A stretch of DNA of 31,217 nucleotides from a virus: the IMG/VR virus record IMGVR_UViG_3300027784_000019, positions 1-31,217 of that record, one strand, 5' to 3'. A program made the translations under genes and the position numbers. Positions 1 to 7,504 of the stretch are shown piece after piece (positions within the stretch are counted from its first letter, which is position 1; the number at the start of each line of letters is the position of its first letter). The notes under the pieces were generated by a model. That model was not told the origin of the DNA, did no database searches, and saw only the letters and a program-made list of their open reading frames with translations.

Positions 1-1416
1 AAGGTGTACTACCCAAACGAATTCATAGAAACACTGCTGTCATGGGACAACAACGATGAGCGCAAGAATGAATACATAAACGAAGCAAGGCGAATGGGCC
101 TGAAGATCGTGTTGCCCGAGATCAATGTTAGCCTTGCCTCTACATGGGTTAGTGATGATAAGGGCCATTTGGCTATCCCATTCGTTGAGATCAAGGGTGT
201 TGGTGAGAAGGCTGCACTGGCTCTCGTAGAGGAGAGAGAAGCCAATGGTCCATACAAGGACCTCGCTGATCTGGAATCTCGTATTGAGAAGCGCAAAGTC
301 AACAAGCGTGTTCGGGAAGCATTGGTTGCCGTAAAGGCTTTCGAGGATAGGGATGAGGACATCAGCGAAGCAGAGCTTGACAGCCTGTCTGCCTATTTCA
401 CATTCAGCTTGAGTAATGATCCCGCATATCGTTATCGAAAGTGCCTCGATCGGATCGGGAAGCACTTGAGTCTTGAGAAGATTGAGGATATAAGATGGGA
501 AGAGGTAGACAAGACCATGCGACACTACTTCGGAAAGATGTCGGTATTGCGCTTCGGTTATCGGGAGAAGGTGGTCAAAAGGACTGCCTACGATGTTAAG
601 GGGACAAGCAGTGAGATGGGCGGTGTTTATGGCAATATCGTTGACGATACTGACTATGCTATGGTCGTGTTCGCCAATGATTTGTACAAGGAACGGAAGG
701 AGGAGATTGAGCATTGTGAGGGGAGGTGGCTGCTCGTCAAAGCCAACCATCCGTGGAGACCGAACTCCATCAGGGCTCAAAGCGCCTGGTTTGGTGAGCA
801 ACTGCTTGCCGGAGATGTTGGGGACCTCGAATTAAAGATGAACACTGGCCCAGCTGATCCTGTCTTGTTTGACTGGGCGAGGGACGAGCTGGCTGCCTGT
901 CGGCAATGCGAGCTTCGTGGGGAATGCTCGGCTCCAGTCAAGCCTAACATCGGTCTTATGAATGCCTCCATAATCCTTGAAGCGCCTGGTTATCAGGAGG
1001 ATGCCGCAGGCTTTGGTCTTGCTGGGAAAGCCGGTGACTTGTCTTGGGGGTTGCTCGGTAAATATGGCATCACCAGGGATTTGCTGCATGTCAGCAATGT
1101 GGTTAAGTGCTACCCAAGCAAATCAAAGACACCAAAGACAAAGCACCTAAAATCCTGCTCGGTGTGGCTTGATGCTGAGCTGAGAGCAGTATATCCATAC
1201 ATTGTGTTGGCCTGCGGCAATAAGAGTCGTGAGTTCTTTACTGGCCAAGAATCGGGCATTACGGAGGTCAGTGGAGAGACCCATTGGAGCGACGAATACC
1301 AGTGTTGGGTTTGCTACAGCATACACCCAGCATCGGTGTTGCGAGGGAGCCAAAGCCAAGATGATCTTGAGGCAGCATTCTCAAACTTCGCAAAAAAGCT
1401 GGTGGAGATAGGCTGA
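1..1416 (+). CDS. DNA polymerase III alpha (DnaE) C-terminal part fused to family-4-like uracil-DNA glycosylase (5' partial)
   Basis: The frame is open from base 1, so the N-terminal polymerase body lies upstream of the window. Residues 1-115 match the DnaE region after the palm/fingers: YPNEF, an EARRMG..VLPEINVS block, then a helix-hairpin-helix around IKGVGEKAA, the DNA-binding part of replicative PolC/DnaE enzymes. Residues about 130-290 are a linker I do not recognise. Residues 300-470 look like a family 4 (Fe-S) uracil-DNA glycosylase: C300xxC303, C370 in VVKCYPS and C386 can bind a 4Fe-4S cluster; the EAPGYQED motif starts at 327 and the IHPAS motif has H442. The fusion would remove uracil from DNA at the fork or sense it ahead of synthesis. 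Phage polymerase-UDG fusions are known in other polymerase families (recalled, not checked); the link to DnaE is read here. Domain assignment is fairly sure, activity is inferred. Confidence 0.82.
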   Translation, partial: KVYYPNEFIETLLSWDNNDERKNEYINEARRMGLKIVLPEINVSLASTWVSDDKGHLAIPFVEIKGVGEKAALALVEEREANGPYKDLADLESRIEKRKVNKRVREALVAVKAFEDRDEDISEAELDSLSAYFTFSLSNDPAYRYRKCLDRIGKHLSLEKIEDIRWEEVDKTMRHYFGKMSVLRFGYREKVVKRTAYDVKGTSSEMGGVYGNIVDDTDYAMVVFANDLYKERKEEIEHCEGRWLLVKANHPWRPNSIRAQSAWFGEQLLAGDVGDLELKMNTGPADPVLFDWARDELAACRQCELRGECSAPVKPNIGLMNASIILEAPGYQEDAAGFGLAGKAGDLSWGLLGKYGITRDLLHVSNVVKCYPSKSKTPKTKHLKSCSVWLDAELRAVYPYIVLACGNKSREFFTGQESGITEVSGETHWSDEYQCWVCYSIHPASVLRGSQSQDDLEAAFSNFAKKLVEIG

Positions 1417-1429
1417 TAATGCTTGCTTT

Positions 1430-1438
1430 TGGTATAAT
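1430..1438 (+). promoter_or_regulatory. Possible extended -10 promoter
   Basis: TGGTATAAT fits the TGnTATAAT extended -10 form, which can work without a good -35 box; none is seen 17 bases upstream. It lies just after the polymerase-UDG stop codon and before the structured region, so it could drive a small RNA or the downstream operon. Confidence 0.35.
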
Positions 1439-1509
1439 ACTCCCAGGAGATTAGCTTATGTTGATTCAAAGACAAGCCTTTGCTCGGAACGTTGCTGTAG
1501 AAAGAGTGA

Positions 1510-1550
1510 TGAGATCATGCGCAAACCGTGGTTTGCGCAACATGATCTCA
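1510..1550 (+). repeat. Long near-perfect hairpin (18 bp with one 3-base bulge)
   Basis: TGAGATCATG (1510-1519) pairs with CATGATCTCA (1541-1550), and CGCAAACC (1520-1527) pairs with GGTTTGCG (1530-1537). The loop is GT, and C1538-A1540 bulge out. There is no T-run directly after it, so it is not a standard intrinsic terminator. It may be an RNA stem, a cruciform or a protein-binding palindrome. Confidence 0.75.
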
Positions 1551-1629
1551 CTAATACCGATTACGACGACGAGTATATATAATACGAAGTATTATATAAT
1601 ACGAGGAGGAGTGAGAGGTATTAGTTCTT
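1551..1629 (+). repeat. Nested inverted and direct AT-rich repeats, possible terminator
   Basis: CTAATACC (1551-1558) is the exact reverse complement of GGTATTAG (1617-1624). Inside, ATAATAC (1579-1585) pairs with GTATTAT (1589-1595) across a GAA loop. TATATAATACGA occurs twice, at 1576-1587 and 1593-1604, 17 bases apart. A T-rich run (TTCTTTTT) follows the outer stem, which would fit a terminator with an unusually large insert. TATAAT-like boxes inside could equally be promoters. Confidence 0.5.
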
Positions 1630-1714
1630 TTTAGGGGGAGCACGAGGGGGAGATTTTTGTAGAGCACAAACTTTAACACAAAGGCTGAAACAAACGAAAG
1701 CGGGGAGAACGATT

Positions 1715-2317
1715 ATGGGGTATGAGGAAGACGTTGTCATTGACAAGAACAACCTTGACGAAGAGTGTGTGCTTGATGCTGGCATTTATGATGCCTGGTC
1801 AAGGGCCGAGGTAGAAGCACGGAAGGTGTATGACAAAGCCAAGGACCAGCTCAAGCTTGTCGAGTTTGAGGTTGAGCTTGAGCTGAGGGGCATGACTGCC
1901 GAGGCTATAGAGCAGAAGTACAATGTCCAGTCAGTCAAGGAGGCGACCTACACGGCACTCGTCCACACAGACAGGCGTGTCCGCAGGGTGAAGGAGCAAT
2001 TGCTCGCTTCCAAAGCAATCCTTGATGCTACCGAGGTGGCGAGACGGTCTTTGGAGAAGCGAGGCTCTCGCATTGACAATCTTGTTTATCTCCACGGCCA
2101 AGGCTATTTTGGCCGAGTCAAGGGGACGAATGCCAAGAACGAGGCCGTCGCAAATCTCAAGAAGAAGTACTCGGAGGCGATTGAGGAGGTGGGGTTGGGG
2201 TACACCGATGCAGAACCTGATCCTGCTGTTCCGAGACCACCTGATCCGACCGGTTCTGCTCCTGAGCGAGAGCGGCCAATAACAAAACCTAAAACCAAGA
2301 AGAAGAAGGAGGACTGA
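1715..2317 (+). CDS. UvsY-like recombination mediator
   Basis: A 200-residue, charged, mostly helical protein. The N-terminal layout (EDVVIDKNNLDEE.., then a YDAW motif near residue 26), a VKEATYTALVHTD.RV block around 75-90 and a final SRIDNLVYLHGQGYF block near 120-133 resemble T4 UvsY, which loads the UvsX recombinase onto SSB-coated single-stranded DNA. The tail from about 160 is Pro/Lys-rich (PRPPDPTGSAP.., ending KPKTKKKKED) and probably disordered. The next two genes are gp32-like and UvsX-like, the exact partners of UvsY, which supports the call more than similarity does. The start ATG follows GGGGAGAACGATT. The stop overlaps the next start (TGATG). The match is by eye and moderate. 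Confidence 0.55.
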   Translation: MGYEEDVVIDKNNLDEECVLDAGIYDAWSRAEVEARKVYDKAKDQLKLVEFEVELELRGMTAEAIEQKYNVQSVKEATYTALVHTDRRVRRVKEQLLASKAILDATEVARRSLEKRGSRIDNLVYLHGQGYFGRVKGTNAKNEAVANLKKKYSEAIEEVGLGYTDAEPDPAVPRPPDPTGSAPERERPITKPKTKKKKED

Positions 2318-3555
2318 TGGCAGAGAAGAAGAGCAAAAAGGACAGCGGTGCCTGGGATGAGTATGAGTCACCTTCCCAGGAGGCATTGCGTAAAGCGCAG
2401 GACAGAGTCAAGGAGGGCAAAGGCGGCTTTACGGGGAAGCCCTACCTTGATCCATCCTACAAGCTCTACATCACCCAGGATGGGGACAACCAAATCCGGA
2501 TAGTTCCTCCGATAGAGGTGCGTGATCTGGGCATGTTCGGGCGAGACATTTTCATCCATCGGGGCGTGGGACCGAATCGTGAGATTTATGTTTGCCTGAA
2601 GAAGATGTGGGGGGAAGCCTGCCCACGATGCATGAAGCAGACTCCCGAGCTCTGGGAGCAGGCAAAGGTTGATGAGAAGGTGAAGGACATCGCCAAGAGC
2701 TACTTCCCCGAGTACAAGGTGCTCGTTTGGGTCATAGACAGGAAGGCTGACTCGGATGAGCTCAAGCTATTCCCTATGCCCAAGACAATAGCTGAGGAGA
2801 TCCTTGTGCAGTCCAATCGGAAGGAGACCCAGGTGATGATCGATGTCGCCCACCCCACGCAGGGCAGGGACGTATACTTCACCAGGTACAAAGACAATGA
2901 CTACACAAAGTACAAGGGGATCCAGATCGGCGAGACGGCGACACCGTTGCCCTCATGGGCAGCAGAGCAGCGGAAGCACTTCGATGAGGTGATAATCAAG
3001 CCTGATTTTGATGAGTTTGCGGAGGCGGAGGCTATGACTTCTCGCCAAAACCAAAGCTCGGAGGATGCTGCCGAAGCACCAAAGGTGACGGAGCAGGATG
3101 ATGGCAAGGATGAGCTTGATAGGCTTGATCTTGCTGGCCTTAAGAAGCTCATCAAGGACCTCAAGCTGGAGATCAAGTTCCGGAAGGATTGGGAGGAGGA
3201 TGACTATCGGACGGCGATACGGAAGGAAATCAGCCCTGAGTCTGGGGAGGATGGGGGAGCCGACGAAGCCGAATCGGATGACCAAAGACCCTTGCCCGAA
3301 GACATAGCTGACTGCTATGGTGTTGACTTTGATGAGTATGAGGAATGCGACTCTTGCCCTGAGTATTGGAGAACAAAATGCAAGGATGTTTGTGCTCAGA
3401 AGGCTTCTGAGGAGTCGGATAAGCAGTCTGCTGCTAACAAGGGCAAAGCGTCAACTCGGGAGGAGCAGGATGATGGCAAGGGTGGCTCTACGGCAAAGCC
3501 TGCAGTTGACCGGGACGCCATAATGGCGAAAATCAAGGAACGGATGGGGAAGTAG
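2317..3555 (+). CDS. gp32-like single-stranded DNA-binding protein
   Basis: 412 residues. The N-terminal half resembles T4 gp32: a basic head, an OB-fold-like core with YKLYITQDGDNQIRIVPP, and a zinc-type cluster CLKKMWGEACPRCMK near residues 92-106. It coats single-stranded DNA during replication and recombination. From about residue 240 the protein is very acidic and low in complexity (DDGKDELDRLD.., EDGGADEAESDD), like the acidic gp32 tail that recruits partner proteins but much longer. A second cysteine group, CDSCPEYWRTKCKDVC near 346-361, could bind another metal and is not part of normal gp32. It lies between UvsY-like and UvsX-like genes. It starts at ATG 2317, overlapping the upstream stop. 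Confidence 0.75.
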   Translation: MAEKKSKKDSGAWDEYESPSQEALRKAQDRVKEGKGGFTGKPYLDPSYKLYITQDGDNQIRIVPPIEVRDLGMFGRDIFIHRGVGPNREIYVCLKKMWGEACPRCMKQTPELWEQAKVDEKVKDIAKSYFPEYKVLVWVIDRKADSDELKLFPMPKTIAEEILVQSNRKETQVMIDVAHPTQGRDVYFTRYKDNDYTKYKGIQIGETATPLPSWAAEQRKHFDEVIIKPDFDEFAEAEAMTSRQNQSSEDAAEAPKVTEQDDGKDELDRLDLAGLKKLIKDLKLEIKFRKDWEEDDYRTAIRKEISPESGEDGGADEAESDDQRPLPEDIADCYGVDFDEYEECDSCPEYWRTKCKDVCAQKASEESDKQSAANKGKASTREEQDDGKGGSTAKPAVDRDAIMAKIKERMGK

Positions 3556-3558
3556 GCA

Positions 3559-4632
3559 ATGGCTGAGAGGGAGTCTTTATCAAAGCTGAAAGACGCCATC
3601 GCCAGGCCAGTGGAGCCAGAGTACGGCCCGAAAGGATTTTACAACTCTGGCTCCACTGTCTTAAATCTTGCTGCTTCTGGCCGAGGAAGGGGCGGCGGAT
3701 GGGCGAAAGGCAGGTTCGTTAATCTCGTGGGGGACGGCAGCAGCGGCAAGACACTGCTTGCGCTTGAATGCATAGCCCACGCAATGGCGAAAGATCCGAA
3801 TCTCCTTGTCAGGTATGACAATGGCGAGGAGGTGATGGACTTCAACATCAGGGGGATGTTCGGTCTTCCGGAGAGTATATTCCTGGATAGACCAAGCGTA
3901 ACTATTGAGGATTTTGGTCGCAATCTGAAGTCAGCGATAAGTGAGGCCAAAGGCAATCCGTTGATATATGTCCTTGATAGTCTTGATTCCATAAGTAGTG
4001 AGGATGAGATTGCTCGCTTTATGGCAAATATGGACAAGAAGGCGAAGAAGACCAAGGCTACGGACGATGATGAGGAAGACAAGAAGAAGGGCTCATACAA
4101 TCTTGAGAGGCAAATCTACCTGAGCCAGTTCTTTAGGATATATGTCGTTAACAACATGAAGGACAATGTTACGCTGATCATAATAAGCCAGGTGCGAACA
4201 AACATTGGTGTTATGTTCGGCGAGAAGTTGTATCGCACGGGCGGCAAGGCTCTGGACTTCTATACGCACCAGGTGTGCTGGTTGCGGGAGAAGGAGAAGA
4301 TGACACGACAACACCTGGGCCATAAGCGAGTATATGGGATAAGGGTTGCCGCCAGGATCAAGCGTAACAAGGTTGCAAAGCCTTTCCGTGAGGCGGACTT
4401 CACTATTCTCTTTGATTATGGCGTTGATGATCTCGGGAGTATGCTTGATTTCTTGTACGGTCCGAAGGCCAAGGAGATGGAGTGGGAAGGGGAGACATAC
4501 ACGAGAGCGACGTTGATAACGATGATCGAAGACAACGATCTCGAGGATAGGCTTCGCGAGAAGGTTGAGGAGAAATGGTATGCCATCGAAGAAGCATTTA
4601 AGCCAGACAGGAAGAGCAAATTTCCGGGGTAG
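3559..4632 (+). CDS. UvsX/RecA-type recombinase
   Basis: 357-residue P-loop ATPase. Walker A is GDGSSGKT (residues 58-65) and Walker B is LIYVLDSLD (about 134-142); a VTLIIISQVR segment matches the switch strand after Walker B, and a TGGKALDFYTH segment is the L2 region. It should form filaments on single-stranded DNA and drive strand exchange, helped by the UvsY-like and SSB genes just upstream. A lysine/aspartate-rich insert (DKKAKKTKATDDDEEDKKK) sits after Walker B where the family is usually shorter, and may be a disordered loop. The gene starts at ATG 3559, 4 bases after the SSB stop. The flap endonuclease starts 5 bases after its stop. Confidence 0.88.
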   Translation: MAERESLSKLKDAIARPVEPEYGPKGFYNSGSTVLNLAASGRGRGGGWAKGRFVNLVGDGSSGKTLLALECIAHAMAKDPNLLVRYDNGEEVMDFNIRGMFGLPESIFLDRPSVTIEDFGRNLKSAISEAKGNPLIYVLDSLDSISSEDEIARFMANMDKKAKKTKATDDDEEDKKKGSYNLERQIYLSQFFRIYVVNNMKDNVTLIIISQVRTNIGVMFGEKLYRTGGKALDFYTHQVCWLREKEKMTRQHLGHKRVYGIRVAARIKRNKVAKPFREADFTILFDYGVDDLGSMLDFLYGPKAKEMEWEGETYTRATLITMIEDNDLEDRLREKVEEKWYAIEEAFKPDRKSKFPG

Positions 4633-4636
4633 CATA

Positions 4637-5479
4637 ATGATCGTAGACTGCCACAGTCTCTGCCATGCAGCCAAGGCCGTCGGCTCAGATTGGGCTCTGT
4701 CTGGTCATAAGACGGGTGTCGTCTATATATTCATGCGGAAGCTGCTTTCTATAGCGAAGCTGGTGAGGCCGAGCAAGATAGTGTTTGCTTGGGACAGCAG
4801 CACTTCTCTCCGTAAAGGCTTGAGTGCTGAGTATAAGGCGAACCGTCACGAGGTAGACAAGACACCTCAGCAGGAGATGGTGAACCTCATTAGCTATCCC
4901 CAGTTCGACAGTCTTCGGGACGATGTACTACCACGGATAGGCTTTAACAATGTTTTTATCCAGGATGGGTATGAGGCCGATGATATAATTGCCTCCGTGG
5001 CAATCGGCGCCGATGTTGATGGACAAGATGTCGTTATTGTCTCCACAGACCAGGATTTGCTGCAGATGTTGTCAGACAGGGTGTCCATCCTGAACCACAT
5101 CAGCAGGAAGGTGACTACGAGGGAGGACTTCGTTGCGGAGTGGCGGATAGAGCCGTATCTTTGGGCAAGCGTCAAGGCTATTGCTGGATGTGCTGGGGAC
5201 AATGTCATCGGGTTGCGTGGGGTTGGCGAGAAGACGGCTGTAAAGTTCTTGCGTGGGGATATTGGGCCCAACTCGAAGGTATGGCGACGGATCGTTGACA
5301 ATTATGACCAAATAGCAAAGAACTTGCACCTTGTTCTCCTCCCATTTGAGGGGACGAGGGAGTTCCGTCTCCGTGAGGATCGCATAAACAAAAACGAGCT
5401 GTTGGCGGTGTTTAATGAGTACAATATGCCGTCATTCCTTGGCAGTATTGGGGAGTGGGATGACATCATTCAAAGGTAA
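4637..5479 (+). CDS. 5'-3' exonuclease / flap endonuclease (PIN-like FEN)
   Basis: 280 residues. The metal-binding acidic motifs of the FEN/T5 exonuclease family are present in order: VDCHS near the N-terminus, FAWDSS near 50, YKANR near 67, EADDIIAS near 113, STDQDLLQM near 134, and the helix-hairpin-helix AGDNVIGLRGVGEKTA near 180. It would remove RNA primers and 5' flaps at the lagging strand (the role of T4 RNase H) or resect DNA ends. ATG 4637 is chosen over the upstream in-frame ATG at 4565 because it directly precedes the conserved MIVDCHS start and avoids a 68-base overlap with the recombinase gene. Its stop lies inside the next gene. Confidence 0.88.
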   Translation: MIVDCHSLCHAAKAVGSDWALSGHKTGVVYIFMRKLLSIAKLVRPSKIVFAWDSSTSLRKGLSAEYKANRHEVDKTPQQEMVNLISYPQFDSLRDDVLPRIGFNNVFIQDGYEADDIIASVAIGADVDGQDVVIVSTDQDLLQMLSDRVSILNHISRKVTTREDFVAEWRIEPYLWASVKAIAGCAGDNVIGLRGVGEKTAVKFLRGDIGPNSKVWRRIVDNYDQIAKNLHLVLLPFEGTREFRLREDRINKNELLAVFNEYNMPSFLGSIGEWDDIIQR

Positions 5480-6455
5480 AGAGGCATCTCTCGAGCTTGG
5501 CAGCAAGAGGCTGTTGGGTGGCGAAGAGGTTGACATGGAGGACGCCTGGTCTGATTTGGGCGGGATTCCCTTGAGTGACGTCAACGATATGGCTCAGAGG
5601 ATTGAGCGCACCCCATTGGCTCGGGATTTGCCTCTCACTCCGATCCAGGAGGTCCTTATGGGGCACATTTCTGGCGATGAAGTGTTCCCTCTTGGCGGAT
5701 TGGTTGGCAGTGAGCGGAATGGGTCAGAGATCGCCCTCAGCTTCTCGGTTGCCGACCAGGCGATGGAGGACTTTGCCAGAGCTGTGGCTGGGATGGCTGA
5801 TGCTGTGGGCAGGACTCGCCAACGGATCGGCTGTATCGATATGGGGGAGGATATGAGGGACATTACGACCAAAGAGCAGGTGAAGAAGAAGGCAGTGGCA
5901 GACGCATTCTCCCAAAGGGTGTTTGAGGAGAAGCGCCATTTTGCAATATTCTGCAGCTTGCTTGGGAGCAGGCTCGGTTGGTCACAAAGAGATATCGGCA
6001 AATGGTTTGGGAAACAAGCCTTTGCGAGGATGGCGCACGATATGACACGCCTTGAGCTGAAGGCATTGGTTGCCTTTATGGAGGAGATTGCTGATTGCTT
6101 CCCCCAGAATGACCAGTTCCTCTTGTATAGGAATATGTCTGTTTCTGCAGTGGGTAGGTGGAATCTGCCTAAGAGGCTGAGGGAGATCAACCGATTTAGT
6201 GAGGTTGTTGAGATAGCCATCAAGGAACCCAATGTTCTGGGGAGAGAGTACGCTATGCTGCGTGCCTTTGACATGAGTGACTGGCCTGATGAGTTATCGG
6301 CAAAGATGTATGCCAGGGCGGTTTGCCGGGACGTGCTGTATAGGCTTCGGAGGCTTATGCAAGCCGAAGATGAGGATAGGGGCAGGGCATTCAGGGAATT
6401 GGGCTCTGAAGATAGTAGTTCTGGTAAGAGGGTTGTTAGGAAGCTTGATATATAG
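5460..6455 (+). CDS. Unknown helical protein in the replication operon
   Basis: 331 residues and not recognised. The start at ATG 5460 overlaps the end of the flap endonuclease by 20 bases. The protein is predicted mainly helical, with a charged N-terminal third (an acidic VDMEDAWSDLGG region), a central arginine/phenylalanine-rich helical part (VFEEKRHFAIFCSLLGSRLGWSQRDIGKWFGKQ) and a basic C-terminus ending RVVRKLDI. The segment LGWSQRDIGKWFGKQAFARM has the rhythm of a helix-turn-helix and could bind nucleic acid. Its place between a nuclease and the Mre11/Rad50 genes suggests a job in DNA metabolism, for example a primase accessory, helicase loader or transcription factor, but nothing in the sequence proves that. 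Confidence 0.75.
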   Translation: MTSFKGKEASLELGSKRLLGGEEVDMEDAWSDLGGIPLSDVNDMAQRIERTPLARDLPLTPIQEVLMGHISGDEVFPLGGLVGSERNGSEIALSFSVADQAMEDFARAVAGMADAVGRTRQRIGCIDMGEDMRDITTKEQVKKKAVADAFSQRVFEEKRHFAIFCSLLGSRLGWSQRDIGKWFGKQAFARMAHDMTRLELKALVAFMEEIADCFPQNDQFLLYRNMSVSAVGRWNLPKRLREINRFSEVVEIAIKEPNVLGREYAMLRAFDMSDWPDELSAKMYARAVCRDVLYRLRRLMQAEDEDRGRAFRELGSEDSSSGKRVVRKLDI

Positions 6456-6469
6456 CACGGAGGTAGCTG

Positions 6470-6757
6470 ATGGCTGCAAGAGTTCAGAAGCACCATATCA
6501 CCTATAAGCCTGTGGAGTGGGAAGTTGAGCTCAAGATGAGCTGGCATAGGGTGATTTCCCGGATACAGATAACAAGGGCAACACCGGAGCAGTATAGGCT
6601 TCTCATAAACTTCATTCATTCTTTGACTCACGAGTGTAACAGGATGAGGAAGGAACTTGACACGGGCCTTGATTTGAGGGATATTAAGGGGAAGCCGCCA
6701 AAGCGGGAGAAGATTCCGATTGTGCCCAAAGGCAAGGATAGGGGAGGAGACGAATGA
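6470..6757 (+). CDS. Small unknown protein
   Basis: 95 residues, not recognised. A good ribosome site (GGAGG) precedes ATG 6470. The middle holds two amphipathic helices (TPEQYRLLINFIHSLTHECNRMRKEL) and the C-terminus is basic and low in complexity (KGKPPKREKIPIVPKGKD). It overlaps the next gene by 4 bases (ATGA), so the two are probably translated together. Confidence 0.65.
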   Translation: MAARVQKHHITYKPVEWEVELKMSWHRVISRIQITRATPEQYRLLINFIHSLTHECNRMRKELDTGLDLRDIKGKPPKREKIPIVPKGKDRGGDE

Positions 6758-7032
6758 GGGCAAAGATTGGCAAGAAGTATGAGATAGAAACAGACTTGAC
6801 AAGCGGATATACCCTGTGGAAGATTGGCAAGGCTGGTAAAGATTCTAAGAATCCTGGCGAAGAGACCAGGAGGGTGATTGGGCATTATTCTGATATTGAG
6901 CAGCTGTTGAAGGCATTCCCCAATAGAGCAATAATAGCATCGGAGGCGGAGAGCCTGTCCGAAGCGATAGCTGAGGTTCGGGAGTTGGGCGATGATCTCC
7001 GTAGAGCTATCAATGTGAAGAGAGGTCGGTGA
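6754..7032 (+). CDS. Small unknown protein
   Basis: 92 residues, not recognised. A basic N-terminal beta-type part (KYEIETDLTSGYTLWKIGK) looks like the short strand-rich start of many small phage proteins. It is followed by a long helix (IIASEAESLSEAIAEVRELGDDLRRAI). It overlaps its upstream neighbour by 4 bases and ends in TGATG, which also begins the next gene. Confidence 0.65.
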   Translation: MRAKIGKKYEIETDLTSGYTLWKIGKAGKDSKNPGEETRRVIGHYSDIEQLLKAFPNRAIIASEAESLSEAIAEVRELGDDLRRAINVKRGR

Positions 7033-7346
7033 TGTATGATTCCCTGATGGAGAACCGAGTCAGGCAGGTAGTGTTTGTCTTGGAAGACGGATCTACGATC
7101 AGTTTGCCGGGGCATGTTGTGTCCTTGACAACCTTGACAACGAGCTCCCAGAGGGCTGATGTGTCGGTGCTTGGCAGCATACATCATGAGTTTGTTACGA
7201 CCGGCCCCATGGAGATGGATATAAGGGTGGTTGCGACTGGGGAGATGACGATGTATGCTGCTGGTGTCAATCCCAACCTCGGCGGGACAAATGGTGTTGG
7301 CGAGAAGGTTGATGCCGAGAGGCTTAGGAGGATGTTGGACGTATGA
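7032..7346 (+). CDS. Small unknown beta-rich protein
   Basis: 104 residues, not recognised. ATG 7032 overlaps the preceding stop (TGATG); a GTG three bases earlier is less likely. The sequence alternates strands (RQVVFVLEDGSTISLPGHVVSL.., MEMDIRVVATGEMTMYA), which suggests a small beta domain. Just after its stop comes the first copy of the repeated structured element, so it ends the first sub-operon of this module. Confidence 0.65.
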   Translation: MYDSLMENRVRQVVFVLEDGSTISLPGHVVSLTTLTTSSQRADVSVLGSIHHEFVTTGPMEMDIRVVATGEMTMYAAGVNPNLGGTNGVGEKVDAERLRRMLDV

Positions 7347-7383
7347 GCTGCTTTTGCTGGCTTATGGGAGCTGGTCCCTATGT

Positions 7384-7502
7384 CGTCCGATTTAAGCGTG
7401 CGGTATCGTATATCTGGTACGGTCGTACTTGGGTGATACCATCATCGTGCCGGTATCGGAGATTAGGAGCACGCACCCTTGCGAAAATAGCTATAGACGA
7501 GG
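7384..7502 (+). ncRNA. Repeated structured RNA element, copy 1
   Basis: This copy has GATTTAA (7389-7395), CGTACTTGGGTG (7424-7435), a 23-base block (7446-7468) that matches copy 3 at 22 positions, and TAGACGAGG (7494-7502). Possible helices: GCGTGC 7396-7401 with GCACGC 7469-7474; GGTATC 7402-7407 with GATACC 7435-7440; a GTAC/GTAC hairpin 7417-7428; and CCG 7450-7452 with CGG 7457-7459. These form a three-way junction. GGTATC occurs again at 7452-7457, so GATACC could pair with either copy, a possible switch. It lies in a 175-base gap upstream of the Rad50-like N-lobe gene and ends at that gene's ribosome-binding region. A cis-acting regulatory RNA is the simplest reading. Confidence 0.6.
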
Positions 7503-7504
7503 TT

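Larger units (their letters stand above)
1417..1714 (+). other. 298-base structured non-coding gap
   Basis: No convincing gene is present. In order it holds an extended -10-like promoter near 1430, a long hairpin at 1510-1550, a second imperfect stem closing 1551-1624 with AT-rich repeats and TATAAT boxes inside, a T-rich run (TTCTTTTT), and G-rich runs before the next gene. It separates the polymerase from the recombination operon, so it could hold a terminator, promoters, a small RNA or a replication start; the sequence alone does not decide. Confidence 0.6.

Noticed and set aside
1440-1460. Fourth copy of the structured RNA element near GGAGATTAGC
   Set aside because: Only a short part of one block is similar; GATTTAA, the second block and the fixed spacings are missing.
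1510-1550. Long hairpin as an ordinary intrinsic terminator
   Set aside because: No U-run follows the stem directly; the T-rich run comes only after the next inverted repeat.
5594-6802. Long 402-codon open frame on the minus strand
   Set aside because: It lies wholly opposite well-supported + strand genes, is rich in Ser/Leu/Pro as expected from an antisense shadow, and has no ribosome site or recognisable domain.
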